Shown here: one piece after another, positions 22,545 through 35,209 of the stretch | How the letters are laid out: each line of letters opens with the position of its first letter | Position numbering within the stretch: position 1 is the stretch's first letter | Source of the DNA: Fasciolopsis buskii | Lineage: Eukaryota > Platyhelminthes > Trematoda > Plagiorchiida > Fasciolidae | Assembly: GCA_008360955.1 (NCBI GenBank) | Contig: LUCM01002475.1 | Span: forward strand, 12,643 to 76,642 | Length of the DNA: 64,000 bases | Direction of reading: 5' to 3' | Notes under the pieces: generated by a model | What the model was told of the DNA's origin: nothing | Database searches by the model: none | The model's input: the letters and a program-made list of their open reading frames with translations, nothing else | Program-made: the position numbers and the translations under genes

Positions 22545-24250
22545 ATGCAAAAACTGCTCAAACGCAGCATCACCCCTTCCGGGTCCTCAGCCACTCAAGT
22601 ACCGTATATAATTCACAACAACTCTTATGTAAACAACCCACAGAAGATTGCAGACGTTTTCAATGAACTCTCTGCATCTTCAATGGTAAATGACAACAGT
22701 CGTGCTACCCCATGCTGGTCTCACTTGGCTACAGAGTTATACTCAACAATCCAGCTTCTTCCGGGAAAAGTAAGTCAGTTGTTGGTAAAAACCAAATTTG
22801 GCTACCAATCTGGACCTGATTTATTGCCAATGGCTGCTTTCGCACTAGGTAAGAACAATGCGCAAATTTTGTTGACAAAAAACCTTGGACTTGTACATTC
22901 AATGCCGCACCTTCCCGTCGCGGTGGAAACCTCCATGATTATGCCCCCCCACAAAATTGGCACACTTTGTGACCCTGAAAACTACCACCCAACCCATCGC
23001 ACCCCCAGAGTCTTCAGAATTACTAAACGTCTGACTAGGAATGGTCCCATAGGCTACTTTCTGAAACATGAGCTAACTGGTGCGGGACTTCGAAAAAAAT
23101 CCTGCGCTGCTTGCATGACCGACTGCCTGAACGCTATCGCTACAGCTCTGAACAGTGGAAGGTCAGGTATAGTAATCATTTTAGACATGACGAAGTCTTT
23201 TGATAGATTGTCCCACCCCAGGTTGCTGGATAAAGTTGCACCCTACTGTTTTGTTCACCTAATCTTATCGTGATTTTTGTCTTATCTCTCAGTTTGAAAC
23301 CAGGCAGATCAAGTAAATGTCTTCATATCTGAGCCTTGATTCGTGCCCCGCGGTGTTATCTAAGGCAGCCTTCAGGGCCCCGTGCTCTCACTGTTGTACG
23401 TTAACGATGTCTTCGATGTTATTTGAAACGGTGCTCCTTTTCTCTTGGCTGATGATATCAAAACTTTCTGCGTCTTTCGCCGTCAAGCCTTAGAGGCACA
23501 TCAAGTAACATATCACAAGACTTAGCGTCACCCAGTTCCTGGGCAAATGATTGGATGATTAAATTCTCAACTGGGAAATCAGCATCAAGGTTTACAAATG
23601 GGTCATATCCTCAAGAGAACTCAAACTTAGAAACCAAATCATCCCCGTCAAATCAGCTGTCTGGGCTCAGCTCTTTCTTGCACTTTAAAATTCTCACAAC
23701 ACGCCCTCACACAAGTTGCGAAAGCAAGTAAATTATTGGGGCTGTTACCCAGACCCCTGAAGTTGAAAGAAAGCAAACTACAAATTTTTGGAACCCACGT
23801 CAGACCAGTTCTGGATTATTGCTCTTTGGTCTGTTCTAACATGATGCAGTGCGACAGAGTAGCAATTAAAACTTCTAGAGTACATTTATCAAGCAGTTGG
23901 ATGGCTACTCTGAGGGCTTAATTTACATGGAACGCTGTGAGTGTTATTCAACAATAATAATACAGGGGTTTAGCTGCGTCTCCCGTGTTAGAAACCTACT
24001 CCCATACGCTCTCCGAAATGCGGAGTCCAGTATTACTCTCTCCGATCGGAAGAAATTCGTTAGAGTCACATTATTGTTAAATATTTGCCATCATGAAAAA
24101 CTTCACCCACAGTGGGGCATATTATCACCGTCATCTATTGCATTTAAAAAAGAAGTACTTAGAGTGATCACTATACCATTTCTCGTCAATATATACCACC
24201 CAAGCTTCCCTGAGAGTCGAGTGTATGAAACTGGATTTGGATCCTGAGTT
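22545..24250 (+). pseudogene. CR1-like LINE ORF2: RT with a long intact frame
   Basis: A 242-codon frame (22545-23273) covers the RT finger and palm start: V-P-Y-I-I-H-N-N, a short I-A-D-V-F-N-E-L helix, C-D-P-E-N-Y-H-P-T (usual form NYRP) and I-I-L-D-M-T-K-S-F-D-R-L-S-H-P (motif A, catalytic Asp at 23184-23186). After a frame change come G-V-I-x-G-S-L-Q-G-P-V-L-S-L-L-Y-V-N-D-V and L-A-D-D-I-K at 23445-23462, so both catalytic Asp codons of the box survive. The thumb follows at 23690-23910 (V-R-P-V-L-D-Y-C-S-L-V-C-S-N). Endonuclease is not readable upstream. Enzymatically dead because of frameshifts, but among the least decayed copies. Confidence 0.8.
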
Positions 24251-24489
24251 CACCGTTTCGTTCACTGCGAAAAAGGAGGTAAATCGCTTTACATATGAAG
24301 AAACTAAACTAAAACGACATCTTGATTTATTTTCTAACTCCTCATCGACATCTCCTTGACCATTTTAGGCACCTTGAATTTCCTATCTCTTTTATCGCCA
24401 TGGTCTCAAGTGTGCATTCTTAGGTTTCTCCATCGCATCCATTCTATTTAGATTTCATTTATTGTCATTTTCATGGAACAGATCTTAGC

Positions 24490-24970
24490 AGCCCACCCTA
24501 GTCTCTCTCATACCCAAATTAAAACTGAGCTCCAGCACTAGCTCATGCCACTCATATACATGCGGCTCGATGTCGGATGCACTTTAAGCTACTTTTGTCC
24601 TCACAAGTGATTCCTATTGCTTAATAATCTAGCTTCATGTCCATAAACCTTATGGTTCCAACTGTGTACGTTGCGACTCACCTACACGTCTCCTTCTCTC
24701 ACTCCCCTAACCAATTCTGACACCATCTCCAAGAACGGAGTAGTATCAGTTTTCGCTGGCCTCTTCACTTCTTACTTTTCATCATCGCCTCTCCCAAAGC
24801 AAATGACTTATGCTTTGTCTCTGACGAACCCAAATGATCCCCTCCAGACGAAACTAGGTCAGCATCTTGGATTCTCTCTCACTCCTCGTTGCTATCTCTC
24901 GGTCCATTTTAGACACGTCGGACCTCATGCTATCTTCGTGAAAATAGAGTCCCAAGTGGTTTCTTTTCTT
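24490..24970 (+). pseudogene. LINE fragment (segment before the RT palm)
   Basis: A 107-codon frame (24671-24994) includes a V-F-A-G-L-F-T-S-Y-F-S-S-S segment that corresponds to the I-T-E-E-F-I-T-Y-F-S-S-T helix at 31337-31366, which precedes RT in these LINEs. The DNA at about 24560-24650 resembles 30955-31035 (ATGCAC, ACTT.TG, CAAG..ATTCC). No RT core follows; family A begins at about 25040. A truncated LINE copy. Confidence 0.5.
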
Positions 24971-25039
24971 CCCATAGTGGGAATTTTTACCTGACGTACC
25001 TGCTGGTCCCGACCATAAGGCGGCCAGCTTGGCTGCAGC

Positions 25040-26040
25040 GGTGTGCGGGTGCGGATGGGTTGGCGGATTACACCTCTTCTTTTCACCCCTAAACGGTGTT
25101 TTCCAGTTTGGGTGGCCAGCGCTCGGTTTGCCTCACCCGCTAGTAATGCTATGATATATAACATTCTAGCCCAACAGCTTATGTACACCGTTTTGGTTTG
25201 GCTTCCTCTTACTCTTTCCCAAAATTCTTTTGGCAAAACTGAACCAAACGGACTCGCTCGATGAAGTACTTTTATTGGCATCTAATGTGAGCTGACGTTT
25301 CGAATGCATCTCAACATTGTTCGTGAAAATGGCTGAGCAGCATCACCTCTCAAAACATTTATCCCGGCAAAACACCGCTGCTTTGGCAACTGTTCTTCAC
25401 AAGAATCCACCAGACATTGCGCCGTTTGAGCCCGGCTCACCTCCCTCGCTTTCCAACTCCACCTCCACCACTGAACCCAGCTGGAATTTACGAAATCAAA
25501 ATTAACCAAATGCAAACTTCATGAATTAGAAATCATTACACGATTACTATCCCATTGCGTCGTCTTCCTTGCCCAATGGATTGTGCTTCCAATATTCGGC
25601 TTTTCATGCTGCAGGTGTCCGTTCAATATGCTGCTCACCAAACTGTGCATTTCGCTAAAAACTGCCTCAGAATTTTCCGTTTCTTGATTTTTGGTTTTAG
25701 CACGACGCGACATCCATTCTACTAAGTACATTTCGTGTTTACTCCCAACATTTAGGAAACTGACCGCCTTAAGGGACTTTCCGCTGGTGCCATCGGTAAC
25801 GACGGGAAGTCGTCGCTGAACTCAAATTTATCGAGTGGAAGTTCGTTACTATTTATGCTTTTACTAAACATACAACGTGAATTACGTGTTATTAGATATT
25901 TTGTAGATCCCCGTCGTTTGCACGTGAGTGCGTTTTTTCCTCTTTCGTTAATATAGTCCTACGTCATGCCCATGCGCACTGCATGCCGTTGCACTAGCCA
26001 AGAAGTAAAATATCATAATCATTATTATCATGAACAACCA
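25040..26040 (+). repeat. Dispersed repeat family A, long copy
   Basis: The first half (25040-25530) resembles 35210-35660: TTGGCGGAT.ACA, TTTTATTGGCATCT.AT.T.AGCTGA, CTGTTCTTCAC.A, GAATTTACG.AATCA and CAAACTTCATGAA are shared. The second half (25580-26040) resembles 4234-4770 and 36160-36700. Frames here (24925-25281 minus, 25043-25264 plus, 25519-25731 minus) are not conserved between copies. This is the most continuous copy and the best starting point for a consensus. Confidence 0.65.
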
Positions 26041-26049
26041 GCTATTTGG

Positions 26050-27200
26050 TCACGCTTGCTGACGCAGTCACTGAAGGGAATAAATGAGTTGTTGAGCTGG
26101 TAATATCAGCAGACGCAGTCATCGCCAAGCTGGTCCCACTCATACGTTCTCCTGAGCCATCCTGAAATTTCATCTTGCCGCGGTCAGTTGACCCTTTCAT
26201 TCGCTGTAGTTTGAGTCAGCTAGGCGCATCCAAAACCCCAAAAATGTCTTGGGATATAATATCCCAGATCACTTATTTCCAAAGAAGGTTAAACAAACCA
26301 TGATGAACGTCTGCAAGGTAGGCCAATGCTCTAGTTACTGTGTAAGATCGATGAAAAGGGTCCAGCGCAAATCTTGCCTACTCCTAACGAAAATTTAGGG
26401 AGATGCTTTTGTCCTTGAGTTCATCAGAAAGAAGATATTTTTACTGTTAATTCTCTGCAAAAATCTAATAAGGTTGGAATTGGAAAAACACCGCCCCATC
26501 AAGAGGTTCTCGGTCTCAAAAGAAGAACCGTGCTCCTCGGCTTGGAGATCATTAAGTAGCCTAAACCAACAAACATTGGCTCAGACCTACTAACCCCTCA
26601 ATGTTTCCCAAAATTCGAGGGGCACGAAGATATGTCACCCTCTTCAGTACCCCTTTAATCGCCGCAAACAAAGTTTCACCTTGAACCATCCACGTCATAA
26701 TAAAGACCTGCGCCGCAGTCGTTAGCAATTCCCCCTTCAAAACCCAGACAGTAGTCCAAATGAAGCAACCGGTATGGTTACGGAATCCAGCCTGCCCAAG
26801 CAGCTCATTAACTCTAAAACCGATCTTAGTGATCTTCTCAATCCTTGCTTAATCTTGAGGTGACCTTCTGAAGGGATGCCAATTACGTCTAGAAAGCTTC
26901 AGAGTGCACCCATTAGTAGGAAACAAAAGTGTCTGGTACGGGTTTACTGAGCAAGCCAACCAACCCCATGACCTCGGAACCACAAAGACGCGAAGCACAT
27001 TCTATCCTTTAAATTACCTTGCTTTCATTCTTCACACTCACCAACAGCTGCACGATATCTTCCATATGGTCGAACATTTGGCTTCGTCCTTATTAGCCCG
27101 ACACCATTCACGCACGGCGTCAGGAACCAATCCGTTCTGCTAGACCTATCCCTTCCACCATGTATGCCGGTACAATCTGGCATATGATGGAACGAAAGTT
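26050..27200. other. Unassigned C-rich stretch upstream of a LINE
   Basis: One plus-strand frame of 79 codons (26904-27143) is His/Thr-rich without a clear motif. It could be the decayed ORF1 of the LINE at 27221-30345, but the V-P-D core seen in other ORF1 copies is not visible. Confidence 0.3.
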
Positions 27201-27220
27201 ACTTACAAACTTATGGTCAT

Positions 27221-30200
27221 TTGAACTACAGGCCAAAATCAAAGACATCCTCCGCCCACGGATATTTTCTTTATCCCCAGTTAAGCCTCCCACCCCACAA
27301 CACAGCCATTTCTATCAATCCCCTTATTTTCTCGACCTTCCCCCTGCTGCCCTATCTCCCTTGCACGTGTCCCAGCGGATTCTCCGTATATAACCCGAAG
27401 AAAATGACCACCATTGCCGCCTGGTCTCTTTTACTTATTGCGCCCTCGCCCACCTCAACGAGTTTAGCTCGTCCATCAGCCCGCCCTCGGTTATTACCTT
27501 TGCCGGTGCTCACAGGGGCTACTTTCTTTGAGGCTGAATGTAGCGATGACGGATTGTACTACCTTGGTCTACAAATCAATGACCCAAAAGATTCCTGCTC
27601 AATTTGTCTGACGGATCATCTAACGCCCACTTCCAGTCAGTATGTAACTAAGTCCCATCTCTCTGCACTGGGCCAGCGTCCCCTCAACCAAGAGAGGTCA
27701 AAAGGGGAAACAAAAATTTGTAAAACATTGTTTGCAAATAAAAATGATTTCCCATATAATTCTCAAATAACGGTAAACCTTGCTTCATATACCATAACAT
27801 TTTCCAGTTGCAACGGCTCCTCAGGAAAAATTTCGCTACCTTTGTTAGATGCTGGCTCCATACTAAGGAAGATTAAACATATCCGTGTTTCTCTTCTGCC
27901 CTCAAATTTCTGCTTCATAGTACTTGCTGAAGAGTAGCTCCATAATCACACCCCAGACAAAGCCAGAACTGTTCCCATCTATAAGTCCTTCAGGAAAAGC
28001 CACCAAAACCGGTGCGAATTTGGCTGCTACGTCTACGTAAGAGTCAATCTCAACTACATTGTGTCATTACTGTATGCTAAATACCATCCAAGACGCCGTG
28101 TGGCTCAGAACTGAGATTTTCACGAAGACTTTCTGGTTGGATGCGTCTACCACTCCCTAAACTAGTTCTCGCCAAAGTGATTTCCTGACACCAATGAAAC
28201 CAACGAATCACGCTTCTGAACTATCGGGTTCTAAGGTGTTCTCCTAGGGCTGCAACGCACCCGGATTTTGCCGGTCCATGCCCTCCATTACCCATTACTG
28301 CCCTTTTTCTTTGAAGGCATTAATCAAGGCGGTCGGACCCAACACGTAAATCATTTAACAATAACTTCTCATTTTCTTCATTTTATATCTACCATAGGCC
28401 TCACAATTCAGAAATTCTACAGGGACAATTTTGCCTGGATATGATCATCTTATTAGCTGCTTATTCAAATCTCCCCTTCTGAATAGCTAGCCGCCACAAA
28501 GTTCACGAGCCCATTGCAGAGCTCACTGATATTCTTTACCTTCCCTAGTTCGTAACTTCAACAGGAACTTTTTTCAACACCGGAAGTGGAGGTGCCGCTA
28601 CTAAGGTCCACTAATGCTACTACACCTTCCCAAACCCCAACGTGCTTCAGAAATAAATTACTGTGATCCACTAAGATATAAGCTCGCTAAGTTCCAGGGA
28701 GACTCTTTCAGCATAGTAGATTTCTTTTTGTTGTTAAAAAACTTTCTAACCAAATCTCAAGAAACGGTACTGGACCACACAAACAAAAGGCAAAAGCTGC
28801 TAGCTCTATACCAGCTTAACCCAAACGAAGCAACAAAAAAGTTGCTTAAAAGGAAAATCACCGTCACCAGGTCTTCGGCTTCTCAAATCAAATGCATAAG
28901 GCAAAAAATTAAGCAAACAATCCACAGGAGATTGCGGAGGCATCTGGTGATTTCCTTGCATCGGCTCTGATGAATGACAACAATCCTGGTAATAAATTCT
29001 GACCCCCTTTGTTGACAGGGTCATTCTGAATAATCGCACTTATTCCGGAGGAAGTAGCACAGCTATCGGCTGCAACCGAAATTTGTTGCTATCCTAAATC
29101 TCACTCAATACCTCCCGAAGTCTTCTCCCCTGGGGGTCAGATACCTCGATTCTGTTTGCAAACATCTATCTGTCCGCTCGAGGCCGCACCTGCTAATCAC
29201 ATTAAGAAAACCTGCGGGATTATCCCGGTTCATAAAGTGGGCACAAGCTGTGGCCTTGCCAATCACCCCCAGTTCAACCATGCCGTCAAGGAACGTTTGA
29301 ATAAGGATAGTCTTATCGACTAATTCCTGAAACAGACTTACTTACGCCGTCGAACAAGGGTTTCCACGACTGAAGTTTTGCACTGCGTGCATGACTGAAA
29401 TTTCGGACCTCAGCACTAAGGCCCTCAACACTAGAAGGTCAGCTACAATAACCATGTTAGAAATGGTGACGACCCACCGCATGCTTCGAAATAAAATTGA
29501 ATCTTATAGTATCCTTGATCCAACCTTATCCTGGTCTCCGTCATAAGTTTTATCCGGAGACCAGGTGATTTAGAAGAATGGATTTACATCTAAGCTTGGT
29601 TTACTGACCAGTGTTGTAATTCAAGGAAGCGTCCTGGTCCCACCGCTATCTCTTCTTTATTTCAGCAGCATACTTCAAGTCATTTGTAGATACATTCATT
29701 TCTTCTGTGCTTTTGACATTAACCTTATTTAAAATTTTCACCTTGAAGCCTTAGATGCCGCTGTTACTAATATGTCGCGAGTTTTAGCGTCAATTAATAC
29801 GCGTACAAACTAATAGATGATGCAATTTGCTGCCAATTCAGCAGAGTAATAAGAAACAAGTACATTGCAATCATACTTGGTAGTCAACTCATCCTCACTA
29901 ACTTCAGATTCGTGAATTCAGCCTAAATTGCCTCTGCAGCTTAAACTTCTTGGAAAGCCTTTTTACAAAGGCCGCAGGGGCAAACGAATTAGTATGGCTA
30001 CTACGTGAAACTTTAAAGTTGGAAGAAAGCAAACTACACCTAATTAGAATCCACTTCGGATTCATAAGGGATTATTGTTCACTATTTTGTTTCAGCATAA
30101 GACAGTACGACGGAGTGGCAATCAAAAGCGTTCAGTGTGCTTTTACAAGGCACCTGGTTGGCTTCCCAAACCTGAATTATACAGAACATTTCGAGTTAAT

Positions 30201-30345
30201 GGGTTTGTGTTATTCGTGGCTCCGACGCACAAGAGCAAGACTGGTGCTCCTCAATAATACTGTAAACGCTGAAGGCCATCTTCGTACTTCGCAATTCGCA
30301 CCAGGAACACACCCTCACACCAGCCTCAAAATACGGAGTTAATTA
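27221..30345 (+). pseudogene. Degenerate near-complete CR1-like LINE ORF2 (endonuclease plus RT)
   Basis: A 238-codon frame (27221-27937) begins with a Pro-rich linker. Near its end come D-A-G-S-I-L-R-K-I-K-H-I (usual NARSL..K) and F-I-V-L-A-E-E (usual ETWL). Just past its stop, L-H-N-H-T-P-D-K-A and Y-V-R-V-N-L-N continue the endonuclease. A G-C-V-Y motif follows at about 28140, and I-N-Q-G-G-R-T-Q-H-V-N-H at about 28320-28355 is the conserved segment after the endonuclease core. The RT part has A-T-K-K-L-L-K-R-K-I-T at about 28830-28860 (compare 22545 onward), G-S-V-L-V-P-P-L-S-L-L-Y near 29628-29665 and the thumb Q-Y-D-G-V-A-I at 30105-30125. The catalytic box reads F-C-A-F-D-I, so it is destroyed. 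Full-length but dead. Confidence 0.7.
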
Positions 30346-30349
30346 TTCT

Positions 30350-30855
30350 TTTTCCAGTACCATTGACAGTTGTCAGAGCCAATGTCTCTATTATCAAATG
30401 TCCGTCGTTAATGAGCAAAAGTCCCCAGTGTTTGCGCATTTTATCACTAACTACCTCCATTTTAAAAGACCTACATGGAGCAGTTACGGAATCGTTTGCC
30501 ATGCATTTGTATCACTCTTACTCAAATGAGAACAGAGTGTAAGAAATTGAATTGAGGTTTTGAGAGAACACCTGTGAGATCACAATGGAAAAGAAAATAA
30601 ATGTCACCACGCATGTCACTTCACTGAAGAGGTTAATCCGGCGTCTACATCGCATACTCCTGAATCCTTATTCTTATTCAGTGTAACTACCATGTTCCTG
30701 TAATTCTGTCCGGCACAGAAATTAAATGTTCAACGAATTGCACATTGAAGGCTTACTGCTCGTTATCGACGGCTCAGAGCTCTGCCACCAAAGGGGTTCA
30801 GGTAAATTTTCATAGGTACCCAAAAAAGCACATCAATTTGTTTTCCTTTTCGGTC
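30350..30855. other. Short gap between two LINE copies
   Basis: I see no open frame or motif of note. It probably includes the 3' non-coding part of the upstream LINE. Confidence 0.3.
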
Positions 30856-30860
30856 TCTTC

Positions 30861-32940
30861 TTGACAATTTACACATTAGCCCCCTCACTCGTTTCTTCTA
30901 TCCTCAACTGTAACAGGAGATCTCACATTGGCACATACGGCTTGCACACACACAGTTCCACGTCGAATGCACCTCACGTCACTTCTGCCCCCTCCAAGCA
31001 TTCCCTTCGCCATTTAGCTTATTTTCGGTTCCGCAAACCCACGCTGCTCAAAATATGAACTTAGGAGCCCTCTGGTACAACTCAGTCTCTCCTATTCATC
31101 ACCCAACTCCGAAATCGTCGCCAAAACAGGTGTGGCACCCCAACCCGAACACGGTGTTCAAATGGTCACTTTAGACACCATCCTTATTTTTTATTTCTCA
31201 TCACTGTATTTCCCTGCACCCAACCCAGTCCAGAGGACTGCCCACATTTTCAAAGCTCGCTTGCAGTCCAAATCGTCAACTATTCCGAACTTCATCATAT
31301 TTAATATCTTACGCATCGAGTCCCCTGAAGACATCACGGAAGAATTTATTACATATTTCTCTTCTACTCTCATTAATGACAATCGGACACACTCTGAAAT
31401 CCACCTTATGTTAACTTGCGTTAGATTATCCCCATCTCCTTCGACGTTGCCGACATCATCAATGTGATGAAATATGCTAGGCCACCTTACAGGCCTGGCC
31501 ATGATGGCGTCCCACCAGTCCTATTTTGCACCGCTGGTCCAGATCTTCCACTGCTCCTTCTAAATCTGTTCTCGTTCTCCATATCTGGCGCTACTTTCAG
31601 TCACAGTGGAAAACCTCCATTATTGTTCCACATCACGAAAAAGGTCCCATGCGTGAACCTGAAAACTTTCGCCCCACTAACCACACTCCAGTTCCATCCA
31701 AGTTTTTGGAAAAGATTGCCTCACTTGTCAATTTGACTTCTTAAACTTAGTTACCCAAAGTGCTGAGTCCCACCGGTCGATGCTCATAATCTTTCTGGAA
31801 ATGTCAAAAGCATCTGACCGCGCTTCCCACTCCCGAATTCTGGCCAAAATTAGGACTTATGGAATAAGGAATCCTCTCTTATTTTGGCTATCATCGTACC
31901 TTTCCGATTGCTTTCAGGTAGTCAATATTAACGGTTAGTTTTCCCAGCATTCCGCTATTACCAGTGGAGTCATTCAGGGGAGCGTCCTAGGTCCTCTCCT
32001 ATTCCTGCTATACATTAATGATATCTTTAAAGTTATTCATCATGGCACACCATTCCTGTTTGCCGATAACATCAAAATAGTCTACTCTTTTGAGGCTGCT
32101 TCTTTCAGCGCCACTCTTGCATTTATAAATGAAGACCTAGAGTCTCTTGATAACTGGTGTTCCAAATGGCTTATGAAGTTCTTTGCTTAGAAAAGTTCTC
32201 TAATAACATAAATACCATGTTCCTCCGGGCGCCCTCTCCATAAACGGCATGCCAATCCTTGTATCACACACAGTTAAGGACCTAGGGTTACAATACTCCT
32301 GCTCTTTCAACTTCCACGAGCAGGCCCACTATCAGACCGCTATAGCTAATAGAACCGCCACAATGATCTTAAGGGCATTCCGCACTGAAGACTGCAGAAT
32401 TGTCAGCTTCAAGTCCCATGCTCGGCCCCACCTCGAGTACTGCCCGATTATCTTTACGCATATGCGTGAAGTCGATCGAATTGCATGGAGAATTTCCAGC
32501 GTGCATTCACTAGAAGTCTCCTAGGTCCTTCATCTAGCATAAACTACAGAGCCAGATGCGAGCTGTTTGGACTTGAACCATTGTGGCTTCGTCGAGTTAA
32601 ATAAAACCTTACACTTCTCTTTAATCTTTGCCATAATAATTTCCACCCTAATACAAACGTCACACGCGAGGCTGGTAGTCCCCCCGTATCCACTTCGTAG
32701 TAGATACTACTTGTTAAGAATACCCCTGACTCGATTATCAATCAGTGCAAAATTCTTCACAGTTGCTTACACTTTACTTTGGACTAAACTCCCTAGTTCC
32801 CTGCGGTCGTGCCCAAACTTAGCCCAGTTCAAAGCCCAGCTGGCATAGTTACTGGATGTCCAGCTCTTAACCTGACACGAGCTAACACTGAACTAGATGA
32901 GGCTTACGAAAATGGGTTAGAATACTAGTTTGTGACCGAA
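30861..32940 (+). pseudogene. CR1-like LINE ORF2: RT to C-terminus, least decayed copy
   Basis: After a frame-broken N-part (31132-31467, with E-E-F-I-T-Y-F-S-S-T), the frame at 31464-31736 gives G-H-D-G-V-P-P-V (usual GPDGVPP) and K-K-V-P-C-V-N-L. At 31955-32085 one frame reads S-G-V-I-Q-G-S-V-L-G-P-L-L-F-L-L-Y-I-N-D-I, then F-L-F-A-D-N-I-K. The catalytic F-A-D-D at 32059-32070 is therefore FADN, the second Asp having become Asn through an AAC codon. The thumb continues with R-P-H-L-E-Y-C-P-I-I-F, R-A-R-C-E-L-F-G-L-E-P-L-W-L-R-R-V at about 32545-32600 and L-P-S-S-L-R-S-C-P (32785-32815). The likely end is about 32920-32940. Endonuclease is missing. Damage is mostly single-base frameshifts. 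Confidence 0.85.
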
Positions 32941-32949
32941 TCTTTTCTG

Positions 32950-34345
32950 AGATCGCCATCTGGGATTCGGCCTCACCCCTTACTTCCTCACTTTATCACA
33001 CGTCCCTGCCAATGCACTTTTTGACCTCTCTTGTAGTTATGTATCCTCTTCATCGGTGGCCGAAGCAACTGCCTCTTGAGCTTCTCCCAATATGCTGACG
33101 AAAATGCCAAGGTACTTCTTCAGGGATCCAAACTCTCATCACATCCCATGATTTTAAACACCTTCAACCCGTGTACTCCTTGCTCTTCATGCCATCGTAT
33201 TCTCCTTACTGGCTTGGCAGGGCTGAATAGATTGTTCTTGGTAGCCCTAAACATTAAACTACCGCTAAAACTGTTACCATAGCTCAATTCTATTTACCTC
33301 ATTTTACGGAATAGATGCACTATGTTGCAGGTATGTTATCGAGATCCAATGACCACCATAACCCCAAGTAGGCACCCAAGCCACACTAATTCTATCCTAT
33401 GCGTTTCGGATCTCGCACGCGGAGTAGACGCGCTGTTATTGGTTCCATTCTCTTAGTGGCGATTCCAAATATGCTATCCTATCATTCCCATTAAGACCCT
33501 GCTTGCTAGAACTGGCGCTCGAGTTCTGGCCCGGCCAACGGTAACCACGCGGATTATCGCACTAGATATCTCAACTCGCATCTTTGCGATCGAGCAAAAT
33601 CGCGATTGATGCTGTCTCCGGAACGGCTTGCGCACTTCATATTCCCCACTCGTACTGCTGACTATGATCAAAAGCTGCGACAACGTGAATGACAGCATAG
33701 AGGACATTCTTGGCTATGGTATTTAAGGAGCGTTGATACACATAATCTCTCTTATCTGACGCGCATCCCGGTACAGCTTACCACCATCCGTATGTAGATA
33801 TTATCACTATCCTTGGAGTTACGTATCCAAAGCTTCACAAATTTCCTCCAGATACTTTGAGGCAATCTTCCTCCGCTTTTGGCATTTCTTGGCCAATTGT
33901 TGCCAACTACGTGTCTTGTCCAATTTGCCTGACGATTTGCCTAATTTTCACTTCCATCCAATTACCGCATTACCACTGCTTGTCGTTATTTAGCTTCACG
34001 TTTCCGTCCATTACGTAACGCTTCTGACGTTTAGTGTCTCTAGCCATATATCAATATCCACCGTCGGGCTCCGTCCATGTGGGCCAACAATGAGCACATT
34101 TAGCGCACTTAAACACGAAATGGCTCGTGGTCAGCCGCTTGCAAACAGTCCCAGGCAACTCTTTTTGGTCTTGAAAATCAAGTTTTCCATTTTTTGCTTT
34201 TCGCTGACATACTTGTACTTTCCCCATTTTTTGCTGTATCTAATTTCACTTTCCAGTGAGCTTCTGCAATAACTCAATATTGCTCCCACTCGCTTATCCC
34301 ATGCGACTTCTATCATCTACATTTCATGCGCATCATTCTTGTAAA
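32950..34345. other. Unassigned segment
   Basis: Frames are at most 77 codons (33474-33707 minus, 33076-33282 plus) and show no motif. The plus strand stays C/T-rich. Nothing assignable is seen. Confidence 0.35.
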
Positions 34346-34348
34346 AAT

Positions 34349-34388
34349 TTGATCTTGCTTTGCGCATGCCTCTCGCAAATCGAGAAAT
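34349..34388. repeat. 40 bp conserved element (copy 2)
   Basis: Second copy of the block at 20997-21036, with two adjacent substitutions in the TCTTG tract. The next 20 bases in both copies are AT-rich and only loosely alike. Confidence 0.7.
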
Positions 34389-34389
34389 A

Positions 34390-35205
34390 TACAGTATTAT
34401 TATATGGCGTTTGCTCGGTGCCATCGCCTTTATTTTGACAAATTTGAACAATTCCCTTCAGGTAAAACTAAACCTACATCTCGAATCATTTCTTCCTCAC
34501 CTCTCACTGAAACCTTCTGCCGCTCCCAGTTAATCCTCTTATTTTTCCTTGCGACGTCATGAAATCTTGTTCGTTTCGTTACAACTTTCTTTCTTCTCAC
34601 CCTGAGAGACTCCATCATCCACGCTTCTTGGTCTCCACGAGTTTCATCTACTACGTTTGTCCATGTAAACCATGACTTCTTTACTGTGAACAGCTACTCC
34701 CCACTACATCCCTGTCTCTCCTATGTCCTCAAGTAATTATATCTATCGCCGTTGTTCACGGTCCACCACACTTAATCTCGGCTCTCTCTCCTTTTGTTCT
34801 CGTCCGTAGACAACTAACACGCTAGATCTGTTTGTCTGCCTATCTAAACACACCCGAATATTTTGGGTGGTCAACAGCGCTGGCCACCAAACGGATGCTT
34901 TAACCGTGAAATATACCTGCCCCTAATTTTCGTTTTCCTGAGCTGCGCGCACGATTGATCGCTTTCTAATCCGCACCTGGCAGTAAAGCCAGATTGCCAT
35001 TCGATCAATTTTCTCCAGGCCGTTCAGGTCTTTTCGGAATTTGTTAATTACTTCATACTCTGGCTGCTATCGTTTCCGCTAACCTGGAATTATTAGCACC
35101 TGGAAACCGTGTGTCTTTCTTGTCATACCATATCCGTATTCCCTTCTGCATCCCGCATTCACGGGCGTCATCGCAATAGGACGGAGTTTGGTCAGATCCA
35201 CGTTC
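34390..35205. other. Unassigned C/T-rich segment
   Basis: Largest frame is 62 codons (34430-34618, minus). No recognisable gene. It may be an upstream part of the family A unit that begins, by cross-copy similarity, at about 35210. Confidence 0.3.
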
Positions 35206-35209
35206 TGAC

